Assembly: GCA_016708585.1 (NCBI GenBank)
Contig: JADJFK010000020.1
Span: 1 to 64,000, forward strand
Length of the DNA: 64,000 bases
Reading direction: 5' to 3'
DNA from: Sulfuritalea sp.
GTDB taxonomy: Bacteria > Pseudomonadota > Gammaproteobacteria > Burkholderiales > Rhodocyclaceae
Shown piece by piece: positions 19,065-26,864 of the stretch. Position 1 is the first letter of the stretch. Each line of letters opens with the position of its first letter. The notes under the pieces were generated by a model. It was given only the letters and a program-made list of their open reading frames with translations, was not told the DNA's origin and searched no databases. The position numbers and the translations under genes are program-made.

Positions 19065-20162
19065 ATGGCGGACCGGCAGGGAGGGTGGGGCAGGCTTCAA
19101 GCGCTGGTGCGCGCGGAACTGCGGGACCTGGCGACGATCAATCGCAGCGACCGACGCTGGCAAATGCCCTTTTGCGCGGCGCTCGCCTCCGGCCTGCCGC
19201 TGCTGGTCGGCGCCTGGTTCGATCGCCTGGATTACGGGCTGGTCTCATCGCTGGGCGGGCTGGTGTTCATTTACGGCCCCAACACGCCCCTGTCGCATCG
19301 CATGGTAACGCTGATGGCCTGCGCCTTCGGCATGAGCGCCTGTTACACGCTGGGCGTGATGGGCCATTTCTTCCCGCTGCTGCTGGTGCCGGTGCTGGGC
19401 TTCATCGCGATCGTGGTCTCGATGGTCTGCCGCTTCTATGCGCTGGGGCCGCCGGGAATCCTGTTTTTCATCATGGCGGCGGCGATCGGCGCCTATTCGC
19501 CGGTCGATCTGCTGCAGGTGCCCCTGTATGTCGGCCTGTTCACCATGGGCTGCCTGCAGGCCTGCCTGATCGCGTTTTTCTACGGACTCTACATAGTGCG
19601 CCTGCAGGCGCCGGCGCCGGTGGCGCCCCTGCCGCCGGCGACCTTCGACCATGTCGTGCTCGACTCGGTCGTGATCGGGCTCTTCGTCGGGATTTCGCTG
19701 GCCGCGGCACACGCCCTGCAGCTCGAGCGCGCCTACTGGGTGCCGGTGAGTTGCGTGGCCGTGATCCAGGCGTCTTCCCTGCGCGCGGTGTGGAACAAGC
19801 AGCTGCATCGCATCCTCGGCACCGGCGTCGGCTTGCTGCTGACCTGGGGCTTGCTGGCGCTGCCGCTGGACAAGTGGAGCGTTTCGCTGCTGATGATAGG
19901 GCTGAGTTTCCTGATTGAAACCCTGGTGGTCCGGCATTACGCCCTGGCCATTGTCTTCGTCACGCCGCTGACCATCTTTCTCGCCGAGGCGAGCCGCCTC
20001 GGCCAGGGGGCGCCGGAGGCGATGCTGCAGGCGCGCCTGTTCGATATCGTGCTGGGATCGCTGGTGGGGCTGTGCGGCGGCGCCTGCCTGCACAACCCGC
20101 GCTTTCGCGAGCTGGTGGGCCGGCAACTGCGGCGGCTGGTGCCGGCGCGGCTGCTGCCGTGA
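19065..20162 (+). CDS. FUSC family inner-membrane protein
   Basis: Integral membrane protein of 365 residues with about ten hydrophobic helices arranged in two sets, as in FUSC-type proteins related to aromatic acid and toxic-compound exporters. Helices are evident at LPLLVGAWF, LVFIYGPNTPL, FFPLLLVPVLGFIAIVV, ILFFIMAAAIGAYSP, and in the second half VVIGLFVGISLAAAHAL, YWVPVSCVAVIQASSL and RILGTGVGLLLTWGLLALPL. The motif RAVWNKQLHRILGTGVGLLL matches the FUSC_2 signature. Start at ATG 19065; the longer reading upstream lacks a membrane or signal character. Substrate and partners are not indicated, and it stands alone between the c-di-GMP gene and the converging NsrR-linked operon. Confidence 0.75.
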   Translation: MADRQGGWGRLQALVRAELRDLATINRSDRRWQMPFCAALASGLPLLVGAWFDRLDYGLVSSLGGLVFIYGPNTPLSHRMVTLMACAFGMSACYTLGVMGHFFPLLLVPVLGFIAIVVSMVCRFYALGPPGILFFIMAAAIGAYSPVDLLQVPLYVGLFTMGCLQACLIAFFYGLYIVRLQAPAPVAPLPPATFDHVVLDSVVIGLFVGISLAAAHALQLERAYWVPVSCVAVIQASSLRAVWNKQLHRILGTGVGLLLTWGLLALPLDKWSVSLLMIGLSFLIETLVVRHYALAIVFVTPLTIFLAEASRLGQGAPEAMLQARLFDIVLGSLVGLCGGACLHNPRFRELVGRQLRRLVPARLLP

Positions 20163-20220
20163 GCGGGATGGCGCAGTAATCGCGGCGAAGATGTCCGCCC
20201 CGATATTTTGTCGGCGCGAA

Positions 20221-20245
20221 TCGCCGTCCCGCCGGCGCCGACTTT
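20221..20245 (+). repeat. Dispersed repeat family 1, intergenic copy
   Basis: TCGCCGTCCCGCCGGCGCCG followed by ACTTT, between the converging FUSC and DUF3079 genes. It could contribute to a transcription end on either strand, but no U-tract hairpin is clear. Confidence 0.8.
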
Positions 20246-20266
20246 CGTCCGCCGCAACAACCAAAC

Positions 20267-20491
20267 CTAGGCCGTCCCCTTGTCCTTGTCCCGAGTGCCC
20301 CGGGCCGGCGCGGCGTCGACTTCGATGCCCCAGTCGCCATGTTCCAGCCAGTCGTCTCCCAGCAGTTCCACCGGGTGCTGGGTGCGGTCCGAGCCGTTGC
20401 CGCATTCGAGCGCATCGACCGGGCAGTACTTGTCGCAGCCCCAGCAGATTCGCTCGGGATGCTTCGGGTGCAAGGGAAATTTCTTCGCCAT
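20267..20491 (-). CDS. DUF3079 small cysteine-rich protein
   Basis: A 74-residue protein with the sequence FPLHPKHPERICWGCDKYCP, a DUF3079 signature found widely in beta- and gammaproteobacteria. It has four cysteines arranged CWGCDKYC and ALECG, which could bind a metal. The tail ends in a charged stretch GTRDKDKGTA. It is the last gene of the minus-strand operon that starts near 24999, lying 53 bases after ccoG. Function is unknown. Its position after genes for copper or iron centres and NO stress suggests a metal-related role, which is inference only. Confidence 0.8.
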   Translation of the reverse strand: MAKKFPLHPKHPERICWGCDKYCPVDALECGNGSDRTQHPVELLGDDWLEHGDWGIEVDAAPARGTRDKDKGTA

Positions 20492-20544
20492 GGAGCTATC
20501 GGAACAGGAATCCGGGTTCGCGTCAAATTCGGCTAGGGCATCGG

Positions 20545-21963
20545 CTAAGGCATCCAGAACTTCGACTGCTCGGTGACGGCGACCGCGGCATCGGCCACAT
20601 CCTCGACGCTGAAGCTGATCGGGGTGGCGCCGGATTTCGCCGCTCCGGGGTCGGCCCGGACGCCGGCGGCGAGGCTGCCGATCCCGCCGCCGGCCACCGT
20701 GATCGGGGTGTCGTCGTGCAGGCGGATGCCGTCGATGCCGGCGACGCGGATGCGGAAGGTCCGGGTCTTGTCGCCGGTGTTCATGATCTGCAGGCGGTAG
20801 ATGTTCTCGATCGAGCCGTCGTCGGCGTCGCGCGACAGCGCGCCGCGATCCTTGAGCACATTGACCTTGAGCGGGATGCGCGTCGACAGCGACCAGGCGG
20901 TGGCGGCCGATAGCGCGAGCAGGATCGCGGCGTAGACGATCACGCGCGGGCGGAAGGCCCGGCGCACGATGTCCATCGGCGTCAGGCGCCGGCTGACGGC
21001 GTTTTCCGTGGAGTAGCGGATCAGGCCGCGCGGATAGTCCATCTTGTCCATCACCTGGTCGCAGGCGTCGATGCAGGCGGCGCAGCCGATGCACTCGTTC
21101 TGCAGGCCGTTGCGGATGTCGATGCCGGTCGGGCAGACCTGGACGCAGATGCTGCAGTCGATGCAATCGCCGAGCTTCTCCTGGCGCGGGTCGACGCCCC
21201 TGGCGCGCGCCCCGCGCGGGTCGCCGCGTTTGTCGTCGTAGGCGATGATCAGCGTGTCGGGATCGAGCATGACGAACTGGAAGCGCGCATAGGGGCAGAT
21301 CTGGCGGCACATCTGTTCGCGCAGGAAGCCGGCGTTGCCGTAGGTGGCGAAGCCGTAGAACAGCACCCAGAAGGCCGACCATGCGCCCGGCGACAGCGTC
21401 AGCAGGTCATGGGCCAGCTCGCGGATCGGCGTGAAATAGCCGACAAAGGTGAAGCCGGTCCATAGCGAAAACACGATCCAGGTGGCGTGCTTGGCGCTCT
21501 TGATGGCCAACTTGCGCGGCGACCACGGCGCGGCATCGAGCTTGATGCGCTGCGGCCGCTCGCCCTCGATGACTTTCTCGAACCAGAGGAAGATTTCCGT
21601 GTAGACGGTCTGCGGGCAGGCATAGCCGCACCACAGGCGGCCGGCGACGGCGGTGAACAGGAACAGGGCCAGCGCGCCGATGATCATCAGCAGCACGAGG
21701 TAGATCGTGTCCTGCGGCCACAGCACCAGGTCGAAGAAGTAGAACTTGCGCGCGTCGATGTCGAACAGGATGGCCTGCCGGTCGCGCCACGGCAGCCAGC
21801 ACAGGCCGTAGAAAACGATCTGCGTCAGCCAGACGAAAATCCAGCGCCAGCGGGCGTAGATGCCGCTGATCGAGCGCGGGTACACCTTGGCTTCCGGATC
21901 GGCCCAGGGCTTGATCTCGATGACCTTTCTGGCTGCCGCCGGCCCGGACATGGCGTCCTTCAA
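20545..21963 (-). CDS. ccoG: Cytochrome c oxidase accessory protein CcoG
   Basis: CcoG (RdxA/FixG family) is a polyferredoxin-type membrane protein that reduces copper for assembly of cbb3 oxidase. It has 472 residues with about five transmembrane helices. The conserved WCGYACPQTVYTE is near residue 112, QICPYARFQ near 240, and two ferredoxin clusters CIDCSICVQVCP and CIGCAACIDACD near 265-300. An extracytoplasmic immunoglobulin-like C-terminal domain begins after the last helix near residue 345. The first ATG at 21963 overlaps the hemerythrin stop by four bases (ATGA); a second ATG at 21951 is also possible. Cytochrome cbb3 genes are not in this window. Confidence 0.93.
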   Translation of the reverse strand: MKDAMSGPAAARKVIEIKPWADPEAKVYPRSISGIYARWRWIFVWLTQIVFYGLCWLPWRDRQAILFDIDARKFYFFDLVLWPQDTIYLVLLMIIGALALFLFTAVAGRLWCGYACPQTVYTEIFLWFEKVIEGERPQRIKLDAAPWSPRKLAIKSAKHATWIVFSLWTGFTFVGYFTPIRELAHDLLTLSPGAWSAFWVLFYGFATYGNAGFLREQMCRQICPYARFQFVMLDPDTLIIAYDDKRGDPRGARARGVDPRQEKLGDCIDCSICVQVCPTGIDIRNGLQNECIGCAACIDACDQVMDKMDYPRGLIRYSTENAVSRRLTPMDIVRRAFRPRVIVYAAILLALSAATAWSLSTRIPLKVNVLKDRGALSRDADDGSIENIYRLQIMNTGDKTRTFRIRVAGIDGIRLHDDTPITVAGGGIGSLAAGVRADPGAAKSGATPISFSVEDVADAAVAVTEQSKFWMP

Positions 21964-22355
21964 GCGGTATCCAGGGCGCGCACGGCCTGCGCCGCCTCGA
22001 AGACTTCGCGCTCCTCGAAGCGCACATGCGCGCCGAGCAGGTCGGCGAAGCGCAACAGGCTGTCGGCATCCGGGGTCGCCAGCACCTCGGCGAGGCGGCG
22101 CAGTTCGGCGTGGTCGGCCAGGGTGCGCGCCACCAGCGCATGCTGGCCGGCCTGCGCCAGAAGCAACAGGATGCCTTGCTCCTCGATGCAGAAGTGCGGA
22201 TCGAGTTCGACGGGAAAAACCTGCGCCACGCGTTGCGCGAGCGCCGCTATCTCGCGCGCATCCCCCGACGCGGCGGCACGCCCCGCATCGCGCGCCAGCT
22301 TCAGCGCGCCGTGGTGCTCGCGCGAGAGTTGCAGCAGGTCGGGATGGCGCTTCAT
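21960..22355 (-). CDS. Hemerythrin HHE-domain protein
   Basis: A 131-residue four-helix protein of the hemerythrin HHE family that should bind a di-iron centre. Candidate ligands are seen in SREHHGALKLA, LDPHFCIEEQGILL, LADHAELRRLAEV and GAHVRFEEREVF. It could act as an NO or oxygen sensor, or as an iron donor like YtfE/RIC, although it lacks the separate N-terminal ScdA domain of RIC. It lies between the flavin reductase (21 bases upstream) and ccoG (4-base overlap), in an operon divergent from an NsrR-like regulator, which supports an NO-stress or iron-centre repair role. Exact function is inference. Confidence 0.87.
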   Translation of the reverse strand: MKRHPDLLQLSREHHGALKLARDAGRAAASGDAREIAALAQRVAQVFPVELDPHFCIEEQGILLLLAQAGQHALVARTLADHAELRRLAEVLATPDADSLLRFADLLGAHVRFEEREVFEAAQAVRALDTA

Positions 22356-22376
22356 CGGCGTGGCTGCATTCCGTGG

Positions 22377-23213
22377 CTACCAGTATTTCTCGAAGGCCAT
22401 CTGTCCCGGCACGCCGCGGCGATTGGTGGCGAAGCCGCGCGCCGAAAGCGACTGGCGCAGCTCGCGGGTCATTTCGGGATTGCCGCAGACCAGCACGCGC
22501 GAGGTGGCGACGTCGAGCGGGGTCGCTGCCGCGGCTTCGAGGCGGCCGTCGGCGAGCAGCAGCGGGATGCGTTCGGCCAGCGCGGTCGCGCCCGGCTCGC
22601 GGGTGACGATCGGCAGATAGGTGAGCGTGGCTTTGGCCTCGGCGAACAATTCGCCTTGCGGCATGCCGGCGATTTCGTCGCGCCAGGCCAGCTCCGACGA
22701 GTGGCGCACACTGTGCGCGACGATCAGGCGCTGGTAGTTCTGCCAGACGGCGGGATCCTTCAGGATAGCGAGGAAGGGCCCGAGCCCGGTGCCGCTGGCG
22801 AGCATCCAGAGCTCGCGGCCACGGGCCAGCTGGTCGACGGTGAGGAAGCCGTAGCTGGCCTTGTCGACACGGATCGCATCGCCCTCGCGCAATTGCCGCA
22901 GCGGTTCCGAAAAGGCGCCGCCCGGCACCAGCACCGCGATGAATTCGAGAAAGTCGTCATGGGCCGCCGAGGCCAGCGAGAAGGGCCGCCAGACCCAGTC
23001 ACCCAAACTCGCCCCGGTGGCGCCGAGCCCGAGCCGCGTGTAGTGCCCCGGCGTGAAGCGGAAGCCGCGATAGCGCGTGGTGCGGAAACTCACCAGCGTC
23101 GGCGTCCACCAGCGTACCGAGAGCACGCGCTCGGTGGTCCATTTCTCCTGCGGGCCGGCGTCGCTGCGCTTGCCGAAAATTTCGAGGCCGGATTCTTCGA
23201 TGGCGCCCATCAT
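22377..23213 (-). CDS. Ferredoxin-NADP reductase-like flavoprotein
   Basis: FAD-dependent reductase of 278 residues (FNR superfamily). The FAD-binding motif WRPFSLAS is near residue 92, followed by FIAVLVPGGAFSEPL. The NADP-binding part begins with LASGTGLGPFLAILKD near residue 138 and ends with the typical FEKYW carboxy-terminal aromatic residue. Two adjacent ATGs at 23213 and 23210 are possible; the first overlaps the stop of the upstream membrane-protein gene by four bases. In this operon it may supply electrons for NO detoxification or Fe-S repair together with the hemerythrin, or to CcoG-linked metal reduction. The closest named relatives are Fpr proteins, but no lpd or ferredoxin gene lies beside it. 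Confidence 0.85.
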   Translation of the reverse strand: MMGAIEESGLEIFGKRSDAGPQEKWTTERVLSVRWWTPTLVSFRTTRYRGFRFTPGHYTRLGLGATGASLGDWVWRPFSLASAAHDDFLEFIAVLVPGGAFSEPLRQLREGDAIRVDKASYGFLTVDQLARGRELWMLASGTGLGPFLAILKDPAVWQNYQRLIVAHSVRHSSELAWRDEIAGMPQGELFAEAKATLTYLPIVTREPGATALAERIPLLLADGRLEAAAATPLDVATSRVLVCGNPEMTRELRQSLSARGFATNRRGVPGQMAFEKYW

Positions 23214-24300
23214 GCAGCTCCCTGGTCGTCGCGTTTGCCGCGCACCACGCTGGCAATCATCGTGGCAATGAACAGAAGCAGGGCGATGGCATTCAGCAGC
23301 CCGCCCTCGCTGCGCAGCGGAAAGGCATCGCCGAGGCCGCCGAAAATGCGCAGCGCCAGCGAGGCGTGCAGCACCAGCAGCGGCAGGTAGAAGAACGGGT
23401 GATACGGAATCTTTACCCGCACCACGGCCGGGAAGATGATCGGCGCGTGGCCGAAGATCATCGAGAAGACGAAGCCGAGGCCGACCGCATGCAGCGTCGC
23501 ATCGCGCCACGGGTGGCCGGGCAGGAAGCCGCCACTGATGCCAAGCAGGCCGGCCAGCACCAGCCAGGCGTAGCCCGAGAGCAGGCACAGGGCGATGAAG
23601 CGGACCAGCCCCTGTTGTTGCGCATTGCGCCGCGCGATGTCGTAGCGCAGCAGCCAGACGGCCAGCGCCAGCAGGCCCGCGGAGAACAGCGCGAGGCCGG
23701 CGTCTTCGTGCCAAGGCTGAGCGCGGCGCCGGCGAGGATGCCGCCGACGATGGCGAAGAACAGCCGTTGCGCCACCGCCGGCGTGGGCAGGAAGCGCGTC
23801 AGTTCGAGCCGTTCGCCGGCGATGGTCAGCACCAGGAAGGCCAGCCACCAGGGCACGGCGGCGGTCAGTGCGCCGCCCGCGAACCAGGCCGCGTTGCCGA
23901 CCAGCCAGCACAAGGCGCCGATGGCGAGGACGACGGTGAAGGGCGCCACCAGCCGGTACAGCACCTGGATGCTGGCGGCGACCAGTATCGCGGCCGCGAC
24001 GACCGTCAGCATTTGCGTCACGACCAGCGGCGCCCCGGCGAGCAGGGCGATGCCGCCGCTGCCGGCAGCGGCCGGCGCCACGTAGGCCCAGCCGCGGCCG
24101 AGCGCGACGGCGCGTTCGAGGCTGATGACGGTGCCGAGGAAGGCCGAAATCATCAGCGCCCCGTGCCAGCCGGCGGCGTTGGCCGCCACCGCGGGCATGT
24201 TCCAGTCCAGCCGCGCCAGGCCGGCCAGCACGCCGCCGACGAGGGACAGCATGCCCAGCACCAGCAGCGGCACGCGGGCGGCGGGGCGCAGGTCAGCCAT
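23210..24300 (-). pseudogene. Polytopic membrane protein, NnrS-like, one frameshift
   Basis: A membrane protein of about 363 residues with roughly eleven hydrophobic helices. The N-terminal two thirds read from the start at 24300 (LVLGMLSLVGGVLAGLARLD) to LSLGTKT near 23710. There one base seems lost and the frame changes to DAGLALFSAGLLALAVWLL, which continues to the stop at 23210. The C-terminal part with ATLHAVGLGFVFSMIFGHAP and IIFPAVVRVKIPYHPFFYLP resembles NnrS-associated heme-copper membrane proteins found with NO-stress genes in denitrifiers. The assignment to that group is from context and general pattern, not from a decisive motif. Because both halves are undamaged, the shift is probably a sequence error. 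Confidence 0.6.
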
Positions 24301-24312
24301 GGCGGCAGCTAT

Positions 24313-24603
24313 TCAGTGCGAGCAGCCGCAGCCGCCGACGGGCGCGGCTGTCTTGTCGGCGGCCGGCTTGCCGATCCGCACCTGCCAGACATCGGGGCCG
24401 GACTCCAGGTAATCCCAGGTGAACTCGCCTTTCGATTCGGCCTGGAACTGGTAGAAGAGCGGCTTCGGATCGTGGTCGTTGACCAGCAGCAGCGCTTCGC
24501 CGGCCGACAGCGCGTCGAAGCTGCCGAAGATCAGCGGGTGGCGCTCGCGCGGAACGATGCTGCGGACATCGACGGTGGTCTTGAAGTTTTGTGTGCTGTT
24601 CAT
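24313..24603 (-). CDS. DUF2249 domain protein
   Basis: A 96-residue protein of the DUF2249 family. It begins NFKTTVDVRSIVPRERHPLI and contains FGSFDALSAGEALLLVNDHD and the segment PLFYQFQAESKGEFTW, all typical. The C-terminus is GGCGCSH, a possible metal- or cofactor-binding tail. The ATG at 24603 follows a strong ribosome site (AGGAGCAAGAC on the coding strand). DUF2249 proteins are repeatedly found beside hemerythrins and NO reductase genes; here the gene lies 12 bases upstream of the NnrS-like gene and 54 bases downstream of the Fe-S assembly factor. Biochemical role is not established. Confidence 0.85.
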   Translation of the reverse strand: MNSTQNFKTTVDVRSIVPRERHPLIFGSFDALSAGEALLLVNDHDPKPLFYQFQAESKGEFTWDYLESGPDVWQVRIGKPAADKTAAPVGGCGCSH

Positions 24604-24657
24604 GTCTTGCTCCTGGTGGATGCTGCGGGATTGAGGGTGCAACAAGGTTTGTCGGAT

Positions 24658-24999
24658 CTAGGGTTCCCAGCCGAAATGCTGCTTGGTGGCTTCGTCCATC
24701 ATCGAGGGGTTCCAGGGCGGTTCCCACACCAGGCGGATGTCGGGGACCATCGTGGCCGGCAGGGCTTTGGCCAGCGCGGCATGGACATCGCCGACGATCA
24801 TGTCGCCCATCGGGCAGGCCGGCGAGGTCATGGTCATTTCGATCACCAGGCGGCCGGGGGCGAGCTCGATGCGATAGACCAGGCCGAGGGAAACGATGTC
24901 CCGGCCGACTTCGGGGTCGATGACCTGGCGCAGGATGTCGCGCACCTGCTGCTCGTCGAGGGCGGGTCGGTCGGCGGGGGTGGCTTCTTCTTTCGTCAT
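24658..24999 (-). CDS. MIP18/PaaD-type metal-sulfur cluster assembly factor (DUF59)
   Basis: A 113-residue DUF59 protein of the MIP18/SufT/PaaD group, thought to help insert or repair Fe-S clusters. Landmarks are VIDPEVGRDIVSLGLVYRIE, the conserved cysteine segment TSPACPMGDMI and the C-terminal WEPPWNPSMM with HFGWEP. The tryptophan-proline pattern is characteristic of this group. It is the first gene of the minus-strand operon and its start lies only 98 bases from the divergent NsrR-like gene, with two inverted repeats between them. That placement suggests direct control by the regulator. Confidence 0.88.
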   Translation of the reverse strand: MTKEEATPADRPALDEQQVRDILRQVIDPEVGRDIVSLGLVYRIELAPGRLVIEMTMTSPACPMGDMIVGDVHAALAKALPATMVPDIRLVWEPPWNPSMMDEATKQHFGWEP

Positions 25000-25005
25000 G
25001 GTTTT

Positions 25006-25080
25006 TAAAGCAGTAAAATTAATACAGCTTTATCGTACCACCGCCTTTTTGTTAAAGCAATATCTTTTTTACTGCTTTTA
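25006..25080. promoter_or_regulatory. Divergent promoter region with two AT-rich inverted repeats
   Basis: Two related inverted repeats lie in the 98-base gap between the DUF59 and nsrR genes. The first has arms TAAAGC at 25006 and GCTTTA at 25027; the second has TAAAGCA at 25053 and TGCTTTTA at 25073. The DNA is far more AT-rich than its surroundings. They are good candidates for operators of the adjacent Rrf2 regulator, one facing each gene. Binding is not proven. Confidence 0.55.
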
Positions 25081-25097
25081 GGCGTAAACTGCCGGAC

Positions 25098-25532
25098 ATG
25101 AAACTGACCACCTTTTCCGATTACACCCTGCGCGTGCTGATGTTCCTCGCGCTCAACCGCGAGCGGCTGGCCACGATCCCCGAGATCGCCGCCGCCTACG
25201 ACATTTCTGAAAACCACCTGATGAAGGTGGTGCACCAGCTGGCGCGCTCCGGAGTGATCGAATCGGTGCGCGGCAAGGGCGGCGGCATTCGCCTTGCGCG
25301 CGAGCCCGAGGCGATCCGGCTGGGACAGATCGTGCGTGCCAGTGAAGGCAGCGCGCCGATCGTCGAATGCCTGTCCGACGACGCTGCGACCTGCCGCATC
25401 GCACCGGCGTGCCGGCTGACGAACATCCTGGTGCGCGCCTTCGACGCGCTGTATGCGGCGCTGGACGACTACACCCTGGCCGATCTGGTGAAGACGCCGC
25501 GAGCGCTGGAAGCTATTCTGTTGCATCGTTAG
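25098..25532 (+). CDS. nsrR: Rrf2 family regulator, NsrR-like
   Basis: A 144-residue winged-helix repressor of the Rrf2 family. The N-terminal start MKLTTFSDYTLRVLMFLAL and the helix ISENHLMKVVHQLARSG match NsrR, and KGGGIRLAREPEAIRLG follows. Three cysteines, in VECLSDDAATCRIAPACRL, are spaced CX8CX5C as in NsrR, where they hold a nitric-oxide-sensitive Fe-S cluster. It is transcribed away from an operon encoding an Fe-S assembly factor, DUF2249 protein, NnrS-like protein, flavin reductase and hemerythrin, which fits NO-responsive control. Identity as NsrR rather than another Rrf2 member is strong but rests on motif and context. Confidence 0.88.
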   Translation: MKLTTFSDYTLRVLMFLALNRERLATIPEIAAAYDISENHLMKVVHQLARSGVIESVRGKGGGIRLAREPEAIRLGQIVRASEGSAPIVECLSDDAATCRIAPACRLTNILVRAFDALYAALDDYTLADLVKTPRALEAILLHR

Positions 25533-25564
25533 CGCCATTCCGATCGAACAGCAAAGGACTTGTC

Positions 25565-25777
25565 ATGGCCGGCTCCTGGGGTTGCCCGCACGAAACCGAC
25601 GACCGCTGCGGCAAGGTCAACGGCCTGCCTTGCGATCCGGGCATGAAAGGCTGCGTTCTGCATGGCCGCTTCGTGTTCGCCAACGACGACAAGAATGAGC
25701 GCCTCAGGCAGAAGAAGGCCCGCGAGGAGGCAGCGGGGATGACTTCGCAGCCGCCATCTGAAGCAGAATCTCCCTGA
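25565..25777 (+). CDS. Small cysteine-rich hypothetical protein
   Basis: A 70-residue protein starting MAGSWGCPHETDDRCGKVNG, with four cysteines (GCPH, RCGK, PCDPG, GCVLHG) in the first 30 residues and a basic helical tail (NERLRQKKAREEAA). The pattern suggests a small metal- or disulfide-binding domain. A ribosome site AAAGGACTTGTC precedes the ATG 33 bases after the nsrR stop, so it may be cotranscribed with nsrR. I do not recognise a named family. Its 3' end overlaps the converging gene on the other strand by 74 bases. Confidence 0.65.
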   Translation: MAGSWGCPHETDDRCGKVNGLPCDPGMKGCVLHGRFVFANDDKNERLRQKKAREEAAGMTSQPPSEAESP

Positions 25778-25922
25778 GGTCGACCATGCGTATCGCATCG
25801 ACCGCGACTTCCCAGGCGCCTTCCTGGCACAGGCCGGCGATCTGCGCCTGTTCGTAGCCGTCCAGCGCGGCCTGCACGCAGGCGCTGCGCACGGCCTGGG
25901 CAATTTCGATGGGGTGGGTCAC
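25704..25922 (-). CDS. Small hypothetical protein
   Basis: A 72-residue soluble protein, MTHPIEIAQAVRSACVQAAL at the start, then EQAQIAGLCQEGAWEVAVD. It is predicted helical and shows the composition of a real gene, with an acidic, alanine-rich core and no repeats. It is upstream-adjacent to nothing on its own strand except the MarR gene, whose stop is 20 bases away on the far side. It overlaps the 3' end of the cysteine-rich gene on the other strand. I have no function to offer. Confidence is moderate because of that overlap. Confidence 0.55.
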   Translation of the reverse strand: MTHPIEIAQAVRSACVQAALDGYEQAQIAGLCQEGAWEVAVDAIRMVDLREILLQMAAAKSSPLPPRGPSSA

Positions 25923-25941
25923 GGCATGCGCTCCTTGGCGG

Positions 25942-26361
25942 TCAGTCCTGCTGCAATTCCTGCAACTGCGGCAGCAGGAAATTGCCTTCGAGGTTGAGCA
26001 GTTCGTCGCGATGCAGTTGCGCCATCTTCGCCACCATGCGCTCGCCCTTGGCGGTGAGATGCACTTCCACCTCGCGGCGGTCGGTCTTGCCCTGCTCGCG
26101 CGACACCCAGCCCAGCTTTTCGCAGCGCGAGATCAGCGCCACCACGCCATGGTGCTGGGCCTGCAGCCGTTCGGCCAGTTCCCCCACCGTGGCCCAGTCG
26201 CGCGCGGGGAAACCCTTGATGTGCAGCAGCAGCAGGTATTGCAGCGGCGTGATGCCGCGCTGCCGCGTCACCTGTTCGCTGAAGCGCAGGAAGCGGCGCA
26301 ACTGGTAGCGGAATTGGGAAAGGGCTTCGAATTCGCGCTTGCTCAAGGGTGGTCTCGCCAT
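25942..26361 (-). CDS. MarR family transcriptional regulator
   Basis: A 139-residue winged-helix regulator of the MarR family. The start MARPPLSKREFEALSQFRYQ at 26361 gives the usual N-terminal dimer helix; the longer upstream reading has no such character. The DNA-binding helix is in TVGELAERLQAQHHGVVALI, followed by the wing with REQGKTDRREVEVHLT, which contains the conserved D-R-R-x-V. The C-terminal helices form the second dimerisation part. It is divergent from the DsrC-like gene, with a strong palindrome between them, so it may regulate itself and that gene. Its ligand is unknown. Confidence 0.88.
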   Translation of the reverse strand: MARPPLSKREFEALSQFRYQLRRFLRFSEQVTRQRGITPLQYLLLLHIKGFPARDWATVGELAERLQAQHHGVVALISRCEKLGWVSREQGKTDRREVEVHLTAKGERMVAKMAQLHRDELLNLEGNFLLPQLQELQQD

Positions 26362-26442
26362 ATCAGAAACATCCGAATTGCCTTTTTGCAATACTCCAAA
26401 GGGGGTATCGCCGGCCACCGCTGAAGGCGGCGCACCTAAAGT

Positions 26443-26471
26443 ATCATACCGTGCGTATATCACGGCATGAT
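26443..26471. promoter_or_regulatory. Near-perfect palindrome between marR and dsrC-like genes
   Basis: Arms ATCATACCGTG (26443-26453) and CACGGCATGAT (26461-26471) match at 10 of 11 positions around a 7-base AT-rich spacer. Size and symmetry fit a MarR dimer operator. It lies 82 bases from the marR start and 46 bases from the DsrC-like start. Confidence 0.6.
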
Positions 26472-26516
26472 GTATTGATGGATTGATATCCTGTTCCCCA
26501 ACCTTCTGGAGGCCCG

Positions 26517-26840
26517 ATGGAAGTGACAACGAGAATGCCCGCCTGCGACGACCAGGGCTACCTGCTCGATCCGGCCGACTGGAGCGAAGACCTGGCGCGG
26601 GAACTGGCACGCCAGGAAGCCATCGAACTGACCGAACCGCACTGGCTGGCGATCCGCTACATGCGCGAGTTCTTCGCCGAGCACCAGGTGATCCCCGACG
26701 TGCGCTTCGTCATGCGCCACCTGGGCGAACGCTGCGGCGGTTCGCGCAACCTGGTGTTCGAGCTGTTCCCCTTCGGTTACGTCAAGCAGGCCTGCCGCAT
26801 CGCCGGCATGAGGAAGCCGAGGAGCTGGAGCACCGGCTGA
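26517..26840 (+). CDS. TusE/DsrC family protein lacking the terminal cysteine
   Basis: A 107-residue member of the DsrC/TusE family, proteins that carry sulfur on C-terminal cysteines. The core matches well: QGYLLDPADWSEDLA, LTEPHWLAIRYMREFF and GSRNLVFELFPFGYVKQACR. True DsrC has two C-terminal cysteines, one in the K-x-A-C segment and one next to the end. Here the first is present (KQACRIAG) but the arm ends KPRSWSTG without the penultimate cysteine, while most sulfur-transfer forms keep that one. The protein is therefore probably a regulatory or otherwise altered relative rather than a DsrAB partner, and no dsr or tus genes are near. A ribosome site TCTGGAGG precedes the ATG. Confidence 0.85.
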   Translation: MEVTTRMPACDDQGYLLDPADWSEDLARELARQEAIELTEPHWLAIRYMREFFAEHQVIPDVRFVMRHLGERCGGSRNLVFELFPFGYVKQACRIAGMRKPRSWSTG

Positions 26841-26864
26841 AGCCCGCCCCGGCCGCGGCCGGCC

